DNA of 64,000 nucleotides from NCBI GenBank assembly GCA_022494885.1, contig JAGVSM010003553.1, positions 62,001 to 126,000 on the forward strand, in the 5' to 3' direction. The notes beneath the pieces were generated by a model. It saw only the letters and a list, made by a program, of their open reading frames with translations. It searched no databases and was not told the origin of the DNA. Position numbers and translations under genes: made by a program. Source of the stretch: Micrasema longulum (Eukaryota; Arthropoda; Insecta; Trichoptera; Brachycentridae). Positions 1-10,467 of the stretch are shown one piece after another (the stretch's first letter is position 1; each line of letters starts with the position of its first letter).

Positions 1-84
1 CGATACAACCAGTAATTAACTGAATGAAATTTGATAATTCATAAATTCAATTTGAGAGTCAGCAAATCTCCAAGTATAAAATTA

Positions 85-401
85 TTACAATATTTGAGTT
101 TGCCCAAATGTTCGCAGACAAAAGACTGGATTTCACCCCCTCGGAAGTCATTAAGATTAACAAATTACAACAGGGATGGAGAATACCTTAAATAAGGGAA
201 TATGGAACTTTACGCGGTGTGTAAAGTGGCTATTTAAACCAGCCAATGACAGGTCATAAGCCCTGTAAATGCCTAGACTTCCATATTCCCTTATTTAAGG
301 TATTCTCCATCCCTGTTGTAATTTGTTAATCCTAATGACTCTCGAGGGTGTGAAATCAAGTCTTTTGTCTACGAACATTTGGACAAACTCAAATGTTGTA
401 A
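85..401. repeat. Palindromic foldback of repeat family U
   Basis: Two arms of equal length (85-207 and 279-401, 123 bp each) are reverse complements with only scattered mismatches. They flank a 71-bp centre that contains the family-U core 'aaccagccaatgacaggt'. The arms end in 'acaatatttgagtttg' and its complement. No coding potential. Family U is seen elsewhere in the window in both orientations; this copy is two unit ends joined head to head. Confidence 0.85.
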
Positions 402-426
402 TGAAACTAGCTGGTCCAAGAAGAAG

Positions 427-598
427 ATTAAAAATTGGAAAATTGTTTTCAGGCGTTGCCTAGTATGTGATCTAATTCAATCAGATGAATCTCTTCACAA
501 CAATAAAGGTTTTAGCTCTTTAACTTCACTAAAATCAACAAATGGAAGAATTGAAGAAATATGGATGTTCAAACATAGGCAATGGTAAATTATTGTCA
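427..598 (+). repeat. Family U, 5' part (direct copy)
   Basis: Starts with 'ttttcaggcgttgcct', runs through 'ataaaggttttagctcttt' and 'ggatgttcaaacatagg', then stops before the core box. Matches the corresponding part of the full-length copy at 42233-42592 (reverse strand). Confidence 0.7.
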
Positions 599-599
599 A

Positions 600-1399
600 G
601 TGACCGTTCGTGTACACATAGAAAAAAATACCAAGAAATATCAAACATCCTTTTTCACACAATCTATGCAATTGCCACAGATATGTGTGAATATTCGTTA
701 GTTAATTTTATTTCTCCCGTTGATGTGTGCTCTTCATCGTATATTTCACAATAGTTGCACATGTTTCCTGTAATCATATTCTGGAGAGCTTTCACTGAAG
801 CTTTTAAGGTTTGGTGACAAGTAAATGGCTTAATGGAGTAATGAAACAAAAGCTTTTAGTTTTAATGATGCAAATTTAAAGCGTTTATGACAAAAATCCA
901 TTTGCCATCTTGTTTTAGTCAATTTAACGGAAAATGGTCAAAGCGTCACCTTCCCTATTCTAAACTGTCTTTCTTAGTACCCATTACAGTAAAAATGTAA
1001 GAGATTTTCCGATGTTTTAGAGCATAGACAACTCAAACTTAGAGTATTTTGAATCTTATTTTTAGTAACCTACCTTAGCAACATATTTTAAATCGTGTTA
1101 TTGATAAAACATCAAACAAATATTTATAAGATATTTTTTTTTTGTCTTTGAATAGTACATACATAATAAATGAATGTCCTAATATTAACTTACATATAAT
1201 CATTATTAAAACATATTCTTATTATTAACATTTCTAAACAATATACGTACACTTAAAAAGAAAACTTCCATAAAGCTAACACAAATAAGATTACTTTTTA
1301 AAAACTAACCTATCTGCTAAACACATGTTTTTTTAACTGACATTTAAATGAAATTATAGATTTTTGCTCTCTTATTTCTAATGGTATTTCCTTATAATA
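600..1399. other. AT-rich stretch, nothing recognised
   Basis: Short ORFs only, on both strands, none with recognisable motifs. No repeat partner was noticed within this window. Confidence 0.5.
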
Positions 1400-1671
1400 A
1401 AACTGTGCAGCTCAGTGCATCAACGAGTTCTGTGTATTTGTCTCCTACAAAATGGTAGTCTTACTTCATGTTTATTTCTTGTTTTATATACATGTTCACA
1501 TTGATTAGAAAAAACTTTTTGAGTCAACTCTTTTGAGGTATGACCATAGTTTATTTTATGAATAAAAAACGTTACATTAAAATATATTAGTTGACGTACT
1601 GTCATAATTTTTGCTTGTTTCAGCATCAACTTTATTCTACAGTATTTATTTTTTCTTAAAATTACTCTCAT
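1400..1671 (-). pseudogene. Non-LTR RT C-terminal fragment
   Basis: The minus frame 1671-1420 reads like the end of a Jockey/CR1-type reverse transcriptase: '...QLIYFNVTFFIHKI...' followed by 'YKTRNKHEVRLPF', the tail motif Y-x-TRNK-x(4)-P typical of these proteins. Only about 80 residues remain and the catalytic palm is absent. It abuts a plus-strand RT tail at 1672, so two dead elements meet tail to tail or by nested insertion. The frame opens with an internal Met, which need not be a true start. Confidence 0.6.
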
Positions 1672-1855
1672 ATTATCGATTTAAACGAGCACTAAATAAA
1701 TAGTCAAGATCTGGTTTTTAGATGTCCCTTTTGTTTATCAGTGCTTCTTTTTTTATTTATAAAATGTTTTTAACTATTCTTTTATTTTATTATTTAAATC
1801 CTATAAATTGTATAAATGGATAATGTCCGTTAAATTACAAATATTAAATTAAAAT
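1672..1855 (+). repeat. 3' end of a non-LTR element (copy at 62700)
   Basis: Shares 'cgatttaaacgag', 'atgtttttaactatt' and 'aaatggataatgtccgt' in the same order with 62746-62905, including the final RT codons ('RFKRELNK' in the better copy) and the 3' UTR. Truncated at its 5' side. Confidence 0.7.
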
Positions 1856-1859
1856 TTGA

Positions 1860-2285
1860 GTTTATAATATCGACCGCCGTCAGTTAAAAATAAATATTTA
1901 TATGAAAGCCATGGGTAGTACCGTTTCCATTTATAGATGAGAATATATTTATTTATATACATCTATGTATATTTCAACGGCCTTCAAAACAATTTTAAAG
2001 AAGCATTCAGATAAATTGGTACAAACACGTGGATTTGCAAAATGGTTTTAATAATAAATATTGTGACCAAACATGTTCATGTTTGAATCGTTATTTCATG
2101 TTGAGTTATTTTTTATGTTTTTTTTTAGTTTTTAAATGTAATTTTTTTCATTCTGAGAATATTTTTTTAATATTTAATAATATATTAATTTTAACGCCTT
2201 GTAGGTTTTTAAATGTTTTACGTAAATAAATATAAAATCAGACACGTATTTTACAAATAATTCTGATTCACTCGAGCGCGTCTAG
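1860..2285. other. AT-rich stretch, nothing recognised
   Basis: A 66-codon plus-strand frame at 2029-2229 is rich in F/L/N and has no recognisable motif. I see no gene here. Confidence 0.5.
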
Positions 2286-2289
2286 AAGA

Positions 2290-2872
2290 AATTTCTAAAA
2301 TATATTAATTTTAAACTTCATATTCCAGCTGCTTTATTTAATTATAGTCAATTGTTAACTTCAGCCAATGTTCTAAGACTTTCTGATAGAAGAATCCAAA
2401 CTGACCTAATATTACTTTATAAAGTAATCAATTCATTAATTAACTGTCCTGATTTGCTGGAGTTGGTGTGTTTCCGTGTACCTGGTTGACATACCCACCA
2501 CAGATCTCATTTTTGTTCTGCAAGTTCTAGGACCAACTATCACATGCACTCGCCTATCCCTAGGATCCATAGATATGGCAATCAGTATGAGGACAAGGCT
2601 GATATATTTGGTTCTGGACTTGATAGTTATAAAACGAGTCTGATTTCTTTTTTTCTCTCGCAATATTTTTCTTAAACTTTTCTTTTTATTTAAAAATGTT
2701 TTTCCTTTTTTGATTTTTTCATATTTATGTATTTATTCTGTTAATATTTTATAACTTGTTACTATTGTAATAGTTATGCAATTTTATAATGTATGTTTTG
2801 TATTTATATGTGCAATTTTTTTTGTTAAAGGCAATTTATGCCGTTTATGTAAAAATAAATAAATAAGTAACA
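2290..2872 (+). pseudogene. Jockey/CR1-like RT tail with 3' UTR
   Basis: In broken frames the plus strand encodes 'LSDRRIQTDLILLYKVINS' and then 'DIFGSGLDSYKTSLI', the usual end of this RT class. A 3' UTR follows, with 'aaaggcaatttatgccg' and a tail of TAAA repeats. The stretch 2520-2650 is nearly identical to 21960-22090, so both copies come from one family, yet the two keep different upstream parts. No catalytic residues remain and several frameshifts are present. Confidence 0.7.
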
Positions 2873-3059
2873 AAAATTAATATTAAGAATAAGAAAAAAT
2901 AAAATACCATGTTAACGTATTAGTAAAAAATATATGGATACATAGAATAAATATATACTTTATAATATTGTAGTGGAGAAAACAAAAATGCATTTTTCCC
3001 CATCAGTTATGTAAAAAGAATCATTAAATTAGAAAAAAGTTATTACGTAAACAAAATAA

Positions 3060-3500
3060 AATGCTTTTTTTTTTCAGAAAAAGGTTTTGAAATTTTACAT
3101 GCTTAAAAAAAAAAAAAAAACTATTTATATCATTTCTTGATTTGAATTTTAACAAAAAGGTTCCTAACTTTTTACTTAGCTCTTTATTGTACCATTTTTA
3201 ATACAATTACAAGTTTTAAACAATTATTTTTTTATACTTACGCACCCACACACACGCACCCTCTCCCTCATTCATTCTCACACGCACATGTATCCTCTCC
3301 CTCATTCATTCACGCATACACACATTCACATACACATGAATACAAACGTCACACAAATACAATGACTAAACTTATTTTCTAATATATGTGTCATTATATT
3401 TACAGTGGATTTTTTTAATTGTCTTTAGCATTGTTAAGATTTTTCTACTTATTTTGTTTATGTAATAGCTGTAAAAATCCCGAATAAAATAAAAATAAAA
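3060..3500 (+). repeat. Interspersed repeat R, copy 1
   Basis: About 430 bp shared with 25335-25715 in the same orientation. It includes a CA/CT-rich block (about 3236-3360, 'cgcacccacacacacgcac') and an end resembling a polyadenylated 3' UTR ('cccgaataaaataaaa'). No reading frame seen; probably the 3' UTR of a retroelement. Confidence 0.75.
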
Positions 3501-3745
3501 AATAATTATTACAAATACAGCTATAAGTTCATAAAAGGTACACAATTTAAATAAACAAAGAAGTATTTAGGTACTAAAATTTGAATGTAATTAATTGATA
3601 CACTCCCTTTTAAAAATTCATAAGTGTTATATTATATATATAGTATTTATCTATTTCATTAGCGTATTCATTTGCAAACGCATGAATTCTTCTTATACAA
3701 TGTACACTGTAGTTTGTTGTAGATACATTTACAATGAAAAGTTTA
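3500..3745. other. AT-rich spacer, nothing recognised
   Basis: Overlapping short ORFs on both strands (3595-3834) have no recognisable product. Confidence 0.45.
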
Positions 3746-3812
3746 TTAAATCTGGTAACCCGGCCAGGCACTCGCCTGTTAATAAGTTGTAACAGTTGTA
3801 TAATACATATTA

Positions 3813-3930
3813 GAATAACCCGTTTAGCCTCCATTTTAGAGGCTTGTCAGCTGGTGGGAAAGGGTCGTTATGAAAAACATAACGCAACATCCAGACCAAA
3901 TGACTATTGACAGACTAAATATTTTATATG
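3813..3930 (-). mobile_element. SINE B remnant, 3' part
   Basis: On the minus strand it reads 'ccagctgacaagcctct', then 'ggctaaacgggttattc', matching the 3' half of the SINE at 20255-20481. It also contains the complement of the 'ttggtctaggtgttgtgg' box. The tRNA-like head is not recognisable. Confidence 0.6.
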
Positions 3931-3995
3931 GTGTTTTAGGCTAGTAAAGATCTCTTTTTAAACTGTCTCAGAACATGGTTACTTACCCTAGCTAG

Positions 3996-4653
3996 CAGAG
4001 GCGGTTCCTTAGTATGTGCATAAGTGCAGTGCACTGCCAAGTAAAAATTTGTGTAAATAAATTAGTAATTTTATTGATAGTAAAAATATTTATAAGCAGG
4101 TAGAAAGAAACAGGGATTCGTTGCAATAACACGTAAACATCATAATATTCAATACTAGCGCCAAAAGATCTAGCAAAATTGACTCTAGCGGATGATTTTC
4201 TCACCTTGTCTACGCATGCGCAATCGTCCCAGTGCATATTCTGTTTTGCACAATCTTTTACCCTGAATTTGTAAGAACTATATTATATCTCCTAAAATCG
4301 TCATTTGAGCGAGACAGACAATGCTTCATGCCGATGAATTGTGCGTTAGAGGGAGAAGATAATATACATATTCCGGGCATTGCCGACGCATGCGCAGATT
4401 TGAAGTTCGTTTGAAATGTCACTTTGAACATGCGTAATGACATGATATTAGTACAAATTTAGTTAACTATAACGTGCGTATTATGTTGGGCGCAATTAGC
4501 GTTTCTAGTTCCGATGCGCGGGCTGTCATACTACTGCTCGTTTATCACGTCAAACCTATCATATTATTATAATATTATTGAAATTAATAATATACAAGTT
4601 GACAACATGTAAAAAAATGCACTGCCAATGTTTTCGGTCAGGAGCCGCCAGTG
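3996..4653. mobile_element. hAT-like MITE with 8-bp TSD
   Basis: A 658-bp element begins CAGAGGCGGTTCCT and ends AGGAGCCGCCAGTG, terminal inverted repeats agreeing at 11 of 14 positions. Subterminal 'cagtgcactgcca' also occurs near the other end. The flanks carry identical 8-bp duplications CTAGCTAG (3988-3995 and 4654-4661). An 8-bp TSD with CAGNGG-type ends is the signature of hAT superfamily elements. No transposase is encoded; the short ORFs at 3992-4443 lie inside this element and are not genes. Confidence 0.85.
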
Positions 4654-4787
4654 CTAGCTAGACAGTCAAATTAACCTTTCATTACTGTAATAATTGTATT
4701 CGTATGTTTGTATGTAATAAGATAAATAAAAAAAACTAATTAGTGTGGAGAATTTACTGTAACCTGGGTAATTCTTATTCTTCTTAC

Positions 4788-4904
4788 CTTGACAAGAATA
4801 GCCGTCCACGTGGAGCACGTGTCCTGGATTGCACCCACACTCATATGTTCCATCATGAAGTTCCCGGCATAACTCCGTGCACGGACTTCCCTTTCCACAA
4901 CGCC
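4788..4904 (-). CDS. Internal exon encoding one EGF-like domain
   Basis: This 117-bp minus-strand exon lies between an acceptor (polypyrimidine TTC repeat then TAG, at 4905-4907) and a donor (CAAG|GTAAGAA, GT at 4787-4786). Removing the split first codon, it encodes about 38 residues with six cysteines in the EGF order: C-x5-C-x3-C-x9-C-x-C-x12-C, including 'GTYECGCNPGHVL' and 'VDGYSC'. The exon is phase 1-1, the symmetric phase usual for shuffled EGF exons. The family acts in secreted or extracellular-matrix proteins and receptors. Seen: cysteine pattern and splice sites. Inferred: one repeat of a larger matrix-type gene. Its partner may be the phase-1 signal-peptide exon at 30972-31089. Fibulin-, CCBE- or NELL-like proteins are possible; I cannot name the gene. 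Confidence 0.85.
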
Positions 4905-4908
4905 CTAG

Positions 4909-4927
4909 AAGAAGAAGAAGAAGAAGA
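4909..4927. repeat. (GAA)n microsatellite forming the acceptor tract
   Basis: Six GAA units on the plus strand read as TTC repeats on the minus strand, directly upstream of the EGF exon acceptor. The microsatellite therefore serves as the polypyrimidine tract. Confidence 0.8.
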
Positions 4928-5249
4928 ACGTTAGCATCAATGATACAGAAATCTAACAAATACAATCGTATGTTTTGTGATTAATCTTTTTGAAATATAT
5001 ACAAGTTAATAAGTATACACGTACAACCTATTTTTCATTGTATTGTATACCTAATGTAAAGGAAAAAATATATATAAAGATAACAGTCATTGTAATTCTA
5101 TCTATTTCGCAAAATTCTATAATTATCTTATTATCTTGAAAATTTATAATTATGTGAAATTGTATCGACGAATACCTTCAAATTGTATGTTTCCCATTTA
5201 TCTTTGCTGAACCACCTTATAAAATAAAACAAAATAAATAAATGAATAC

Positions 5250-5455
5250 AACAATGTTTGAGTATGTCCAAATACTTGCAGACTGGCTGTATCTCCTGGA
5301 AATGTGGATGTTGAAACATGGGCAGAATGGTGAATGTTACACAGTGAGTAAAGTGGCCACTTAAACCAGCCAATGACTGGTCATAAGCCCTGTAAATGCC
5401 TAGACTTCCACATTCCCTTCTCAAAAATGTTTTCCCTCTCTGTTGAAATAAATTT
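5250..5455 (+). repeat. Family U, rearranged copy
   Basis: Begins with the inverted unit end 'acaatgtttgagtatgtcc'. It then switches to direct orientation at 'ggatgttgaaacatgggc', carries the core 'aaaccagccaatgactggtc' and ends near 'ctctctgttgaaata'. It is a deleted version of the palindromic arrangement seen at 85-401. Confidence 0.7.
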
Positions 5456-5479
5456 AAATATAAATAAATACAACTTTAA

Positions 5480-5572
5480 ATATTACTGACTAGTAGGTGA
5501 CGAAATTCAGCCAGATTAATCTCCCCACATAAATAAAGGTTTTAGTTCTTTTAATTCACAAAAGTGAATAAA
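5480..5572 (+). repeat. Family U, 5' fragment
   Basis: Contains 'attcagccagattaatctcc' and 'ataaaggttttagttc', matching the first third of the U unit. It ends where the PLE-like foldback with its 17-bp direct repeat begins. Confidence 0.6.
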
Positions 5573-5679
5573 TGAGATGAATTCTTATTTATGTTCAAAG
5601 CACTTTCTGGTACAATATTTTAATTAATGTTAGTAAATATTTTTATTTAAAACACTTACCGACTTTTTTATGTCAATCA

Positions 5680-5710
5680 GTTTCGGGACGTACCCGTCTT
5701 TTCTTCAGGA
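5680..5710 (-). ncRNA. Hammerhead-like motif 1
   Basis: The minus strand reads 'tcctgaaga', then a short stem 'gacgggtacgtc', then 'cgaaac'. Core order is CTGANGA, helix, GAAA. One extra nucleotide compared with a canonical hammerhead may separate CTGANGA from the helix, so activity is uncertain. Confidence 0.45.
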
Positions 5711-5716
5711 CACTTT

Positions 5717-5860
5717 TTTTTATTAAAAAAAAATAAATATTTGCGTTTTATGATTTACCCACATATTGAATTTTTAGGTTGGAGTAGAGTGAGATTCGAA
5801 CCACAGACCTTTGGTCCGTGAGTCCGAAACACTAGCCACAGGACCACAACCCGATCTTTG
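5717..5860 (-). mobile_element. tRNA-derived SINE C, copy 1
   Basis: On the minus strand a polymerase III A box (like 'gtggctagtgttt') and B box ('ggttcgaatctc') lie in a tRNA-like head ending near 5857. The body and A-rich tail run to about 5717. A second copy at 30687-30868 shares head and tail. Confidence 0.65.
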
Positions 5861-5952
5861 TTAATGCTTTTTAACACATACAAACTTAATGCTTTGAACA
5901 TAAATAATATTATATTGGCAAATACAGCCGTAAATACAAATTATAATAGTGT

Positions 5953-5983
5953 CCTGACGAAAAGACGGGAACATCTCGAAACC
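5953..5983 (+). ncRNA. Hammerhead-like motif 2
   Basis: 'cctgacga', a weak hairpin around 'agacgggaacatct', then 'cgaaacc'. This is the inverted partner of motif 1 in the same foldback. Confidence 0.45.
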
Positions 5984-6049
5984 GGTAGACATAAAAAGTC
6001 GATAAGTGGTTAAATAATAATATTTATTAAATTGAGATGAATTCTTATT

Positions 6050-6794
6050 CGATTTGGTAAAAACCTTTTGAAAATTACTTATTTCTTAACCATTTTCGAT
6101 GCCAAATGGTCCAAAAGTTGATCGACATAGATGAATAGCAGCTTTCGGAGAATTCTGATAACCGAAACGGATAAGAATAAAAAGATTTTTAAAAAACAGA
6201 AAAAAATGTGAACCTTTGAACAGACATTCACCAAAAGTAAATATCAAATCATTAATTGATTGTCAATGCCGATTTATAAAGCAGATCAAAATCATAACTG
6301 TAATGATGTATTATTTTTAAATGATCAATCCGATCAAATTCGTGCTTTTATTTAAAGATCAACACAGTCTTTCTCAAAGTGGGCTATTATACCCCCCCTG
6401 TGTTTAGGGGACGGAAGAAGGCCCAGAAAAATGGGGGGGCGTTGAGGCAGTCTAGGGGGGCAATAGCTGATTTTAAAAAAGATACGTTTTCTTTTGGTTT
6501 CAAACTGAAATTAATTTTGATCTTATTCCGACCTTTTTCTTTATTAACCTCAGCTTTCTTAGCCCGTGAGCCATGTTTGTAGCGATCAAGTTGTTACAAG
6601 TTTTTGTTAAACTTAATGTGTATAGCGCATCAAATGTGCTTCAGATTCATTTTTCTCATTAGAGAGGTTTTAAAACGCTTTGTTTTAATTTTAATTAAAA
6701 TACTTTTAAATATGATTAAGTAGGTTTGCGTTACTAATTACTCTTATTTGAAAGGCTCCTTTGAAATGTACGTTTGAACTCAGATATAGGATAT
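6050..6794. other. Mostly unassigned; possible hAT end at 6364
   Basis: At 6364-6480 'cagtctttctcaaagtggg' followed by runs of C and G resembles the terminal sequence of Charlie-type hAT elements. No opposite end or TSD was found. The rest shows no gene. The 67-codon frame at 6379 covers the G-rich run only. Confidence 0.35.
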
Positions 6795-6890
6795 TTATTT
6801 ATTTATTTTAGTCTTCAAATACAAAAAAAAGTACTTTGGTGGACTAATTTCCAAAAGCAATAACTTCTAGCCAACCAAAAAACCAACCGG
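6795..6890 (-). repeat. CR1-like 3' end, degenerate
   Basis: Resembles the 3' UTR of the element at 53040-53990: 'ttggtggactaatttcc' against 'ttggtgggcttattgcc', and 'ttctagccaacca' against 'ttcttccaacca'. Minus orientation, as there. Confidence 0.5.
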
Positions 6891-7342
6891 TCAAAGGAAG
6901 AGTTGGTCAAAAATTTGTTCTAAAAAACAAAAACTTATATCAAAAGATACATTCGTGAAAATAAATCTAATCATTTTTTAATGATTACTGATTATTTATG
7001 GGGGGATAAGGCTTGAACATAAAAACTTAAATGAAAGTATATGTTGTAATATTTTACTTATTAGAGGATAAGGAATGTGGAATCAAATAATGAGTTTGGA
7101 AGAAGATATCAAGAGGAACCAATGAAAAAAAAGGAATAAAATATATATTTTAAAAAACAATAAAATATAAGATCAGGATTCTAATGATATATAGTAATGT
7201 TTCAGGCATTTTTTGAAGGTGGCTTGAGGATTTTAAAATCAAAGAAATAATATTAAGGAAGTTCAGGGCTTCGGAAAATTAGATATTTATAATATTTTCT
7301 TATGAGCGTTTAAAATTAAACCATTCAATTGTACGGTGAAGT

Positions 7343-7817
7343 TGTAAGGTTCATAGTCCATAATCGATGACACACACGGGCTAAAACGTTTTACCTGAAA
7401 AAAGCAGTGTCATGGTTTTCTATAGAATCCAAAATCACATTTAATGCAACTCTATCAGTACTGTTCATGAAATCGGGAGCATCGTTCTGCAGTACATTCA
7501 CGTTGTTCCTACCATGAAGAAATTAACTACAAAGGTACGTCGTCCAAATAGAGACCTCAGGACGTGGCAACGTCAGTCAGTCAGCTCAACAAGTTCCATT
7601 CTGTCAGTCAGACCAGCTCGACGAAATCACTCAGTTCCAGCATGTAGTTCAAGTGCAGTCTATTAAACCCATCATCGCCGCTACGCTCGCGCCACACAAC
7701 CAAGTGCTGTATCTTATTCGCCATGTTTTAAATACGCATTAAACATCAACCCAGTGTCTTCTCTGTTTATCTCTAACTGAGGTAGGAGCTCCAACCCTCA
7801 ACTACCTAAATCCTACA
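7343..7817. mobile_element. Solo LTR, copy 1
   Basis: A 475-bp unit starting TGTAAGG and ending CCTACA, flanked by a 4-bp duplication AAGT (7339-7342, 7818-7821). It holds 'aagtgctgtatcttattcg' and 'ttaaatacgcattaaac' (a likely polyadenylation region). The copy at 29897-30379 aligns along its whole length. No internal retroviral-type genes adjoin, so this looks like an LTR-LTR recombination product. Gypsy-type elements make 4-5 bp TSDs. Confidence 0.8.
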
Positions 7818-7863
7818 AAGTTTCTTAAAAATGAATGAAAAAGTAATAAGAACAGACTACATT

Positions 7864-7995
7864 GAACAACGTCACTAGTTCTTCCGAATCAACCAATGCT
7901 TGAGCGTTTTGATTAATTTCCGGTTTCCGGGATGCCAACTCACCAATCAGCAGAAAAAAAACTGACTGAAGAGAACTTGTGACGCCACACGGAAA
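7864..7995 (-). mobile_element. MITE K, copy 1
   Basis: Ends 'acgtcactagttcttcc' and 'agaacttgtgacgcc' form an imperfect terminal inverted repeat. The centre reads 'cccggaaaccggaaatta' on the minus strand. Four further copies lie near 14395, 32140, 46570 and 50985. Confidence 0.6.
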
Positions 7996-7999
7996 GTAA

Positions 8000-10235
8000 C
8001 ATAATGAGGTATTCCACTGTTTTGTAATTTATGTATTTTTTTTTCTATTAGCGTACTACGAGTATTTAACTATGCAAAAATATTTTATTTTTTTGTGCGT
8101 TATTTACAAAGATATGATTTTTTAAAGTTACATTTATCAAATACCGCGCCAAATTACTGTAATCAGTGTGTCACTTTTCAGTAGTGACGTCATGAAACGG
8201 TTGGCGTTCTTACTTTCACCGACCTGACAAAATTCGAAGAATCTGTGGAATATTGCCTTAATTACTTCATTTAATTGATCGTAATTTGCTAATTTCTATG
8301 TTATGGTTGTTTTTACGAACGTTTCGAAAAACCTAGAAAGTTGACATAATCTCCGGTTGAATTGTCAAATTATATACTTTTTTTTTCTATGGTCAAAACG
8401 TTGCGGGGGCTTTAAAGCGGAAACCGGAAATACTACACGTAGATATAAGGAGTGACGTCATTATTTACGATTTTAAAATGAATGCTATTTTTATCATTTT
8501 TTATTTATTTTTGCGTGCGTTTTTGATATTTCATCCTACTCCAAATTTTTAAATATTCACGTGTACACGAAAACATTTTTAAAATTGAATTCCGGGTTGG
8601 GCTGGAATTCCTTATTCAAAACTTTAAAAATCTTTGAGTTAGTAATACAATACATAAAAAAAATAAAATATTTTTGGCTTAGTTTGATAGTCTATGAACA
8701 AATAAAAAACCACTGAACATCCTTATTTCAATAGCTGTTTTTCAGATGCACAACAGACGGCGGGTTTAATTTTTTTTTCTCTGGCGGTAGGCAAAATAAA
8801 TTTCGTAGCCCATGGACAAAACCAAATATAAAACTATCGTCGAAGAATATTTAATTTCAAAATTAAATATTAAATTCACACGGGGCCTAGCTGTGTACCT
8901 TTGTTATATTATAATATATAATCTACACAGCCGATTGTTTACTTATCAAGACCTTTAATAATTGAGTTAGTAGGCAGTTTAATATATTTAGCTAAAGTTC
9001 AATCGTACGTAGGTTTCAATACTAAATATCATTGTTCATCCCCCTAGTATAAAGTTCGTATGATTCTGCCCCGGGTGTGTAGCCAAAACCTTTATCGGAA
9101 AATGCTATTTTCACCCTTAAACTTCGTCCCCTAAAAGTTTTCGATATAGCCTCAGATTTCACGGTAACTTTTCAACTATTGTTAGAAACAACTTAGAGTT
9201 ACTGAAATTTTAAAACGCTCCGAATTGAATTTTGAATTCGCAATCTAAAGAACATTGTCATTGTAAAATCAGTATTCAACACTTTTCAAAAGATTATGTA
9301 ATAAATTACATAAAGAATATTGGTTTAAAAAAAACTTCACCAAAAAATGTACAGATTTTGTTCATGAGAAAATATTGAATAGTAATGTGAAACGAAGCTT
9401 TCTTTGAGTTATTTATTTATCGTCATTGGCAATTATCTCTTATTTTGAGTTAAAATTCACTAGAAAAACCCTTTAGCCCTCTAGCATAGCACAGGACCGT
9501 TCTAAATGTTTGGTTTAGTTTTAGTTAGGTTTTTAGTTTAACAACAAATGTGTAACGAACAGTTTTGGTTTGCGCTTCTTCTGTTTGTTGGTGGATTGGT
9601 GAATATTCTTGTGACTATTCGGACTTGTAGTATTCTAAAAAAAATCTTTGTTTACTTAATTTTTTTAAATCCTAAATTATCTTTTTTTTAAATGAGCACC
9701 GGTCAAAAATTTGACCGCCAAGAAAAAAATAATTACAAAAATACAACAGGTAGGTGCGTGTTTGAAAAAAAACCGTTTTTCAAAATAGGGCAAGCAGGAA
9801 ACAGTCAGCAATAGCTGACTGTTACATGCTAGAAAATTCGTGCCTGCAGGCTTCATGTAGTCGATCTTCCAGGCCTCGTTTTATAATAATAAATTTATAT
9901 TATCGTTTAAATTTTGTCTTAAAGGCGAGAGATAATTATTATTAGACTTTAAAAAGACATTGGAAGCGGACACCTGCATAAAATGACTCATAAGTAAAAA
10001 AAGTCAACACATCTTTTGAATTTTCCGAAACAACTTTGAAACTTTCTAACTTCGTTAATTTATATTACTCACTGTGAACTTGCTGGCGTTTTTATATTAA
10101 AAATTACACAGAAAGTTAGAAACATGGAATTAGCTATTCTTACAAAAAATAGACCTTTTGAATACGTGTACTGTAATTAATTATGTAGGAGACTTATTTT
10201 TTTTTTGTATTTTTATCACATTTATTTTTTATTTA
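8000..10235. other. Long AT-rich stretch without recognised genes
   Basis: No ORF of note. Pieces near 8156-8230 and 8390-8470 ('gcggaaaccggaaatac', 'gagtgacgtcatta') echo MITE K and its neighbourhood, so part is probably old, diverged repeat. Confidence 0.4.
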
Positions 10236-10239
10236 TATA

Positions 10240-10467
10240 TTAATTTAAAACGTTGGGGTTATACAAGGATTATAATAAGGTCATGTCATATTATGTCCGT
10301 CCGCTTGGTGTAGTCGTAATGTGCTTTTTCAGATAAATTTTAAATTTGTCTCCAGTGTATTTTTTCTAGGGGTAAGGTAAGCCATTGTAGTGTTTAAGTC
10401 CATTGTATAGTATTTTTGACTATTCTACATTTGTCTTTGCTTTTTTTGCCTTTGCGTATATTTTAAT
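10240..10467 (-). pseudogene. RT C-terminal relic (pair with 59095)
   Basis: The minus strand, in broken frames, reads like 'LKHYNGLPYP...GDKFKIYLKKHI', the closing 'FK..LK' segment of non-LTR reverse transcriptases. The region 59095-59300 has the same string of boxes ('gtaaggtaagccattgtagtg' here, 'gtgaggtaagccattaaagtg' there). No catalytic motif remains. The PLE-like foldback at 10468 follows at once. Confidence 0.5.

Larger units (their letters stand above)
5573..6049. mobile_element. PLE-like foldback with 17-bp direct repeats
   Basis: A perfect 17-bp direct repeat 'tgagatgaattcttatt' (5573-5589 and 6033-6049) brackets the unit. Inside are a one-sided 37-bp extension (5590-5626), a left arm (about 5627-5713) and a right arm (about 5947-6032) that are inverted copies. 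Each arm holds a hammerhead-like CTGANGA...CGAAAC motif. A tRNA-derived SINE lies between the arms. The extension-plus-inverted-terminal-repeat plan is that of Penelope-like elements. No coding sequence is left. Confidence 0.7.

Noticed and set aside
4232..4443. Overlapping 60-codon ORFs on both strands
   Set aside because: Both lie inside the hAT-like MITE and have no transposase motif.
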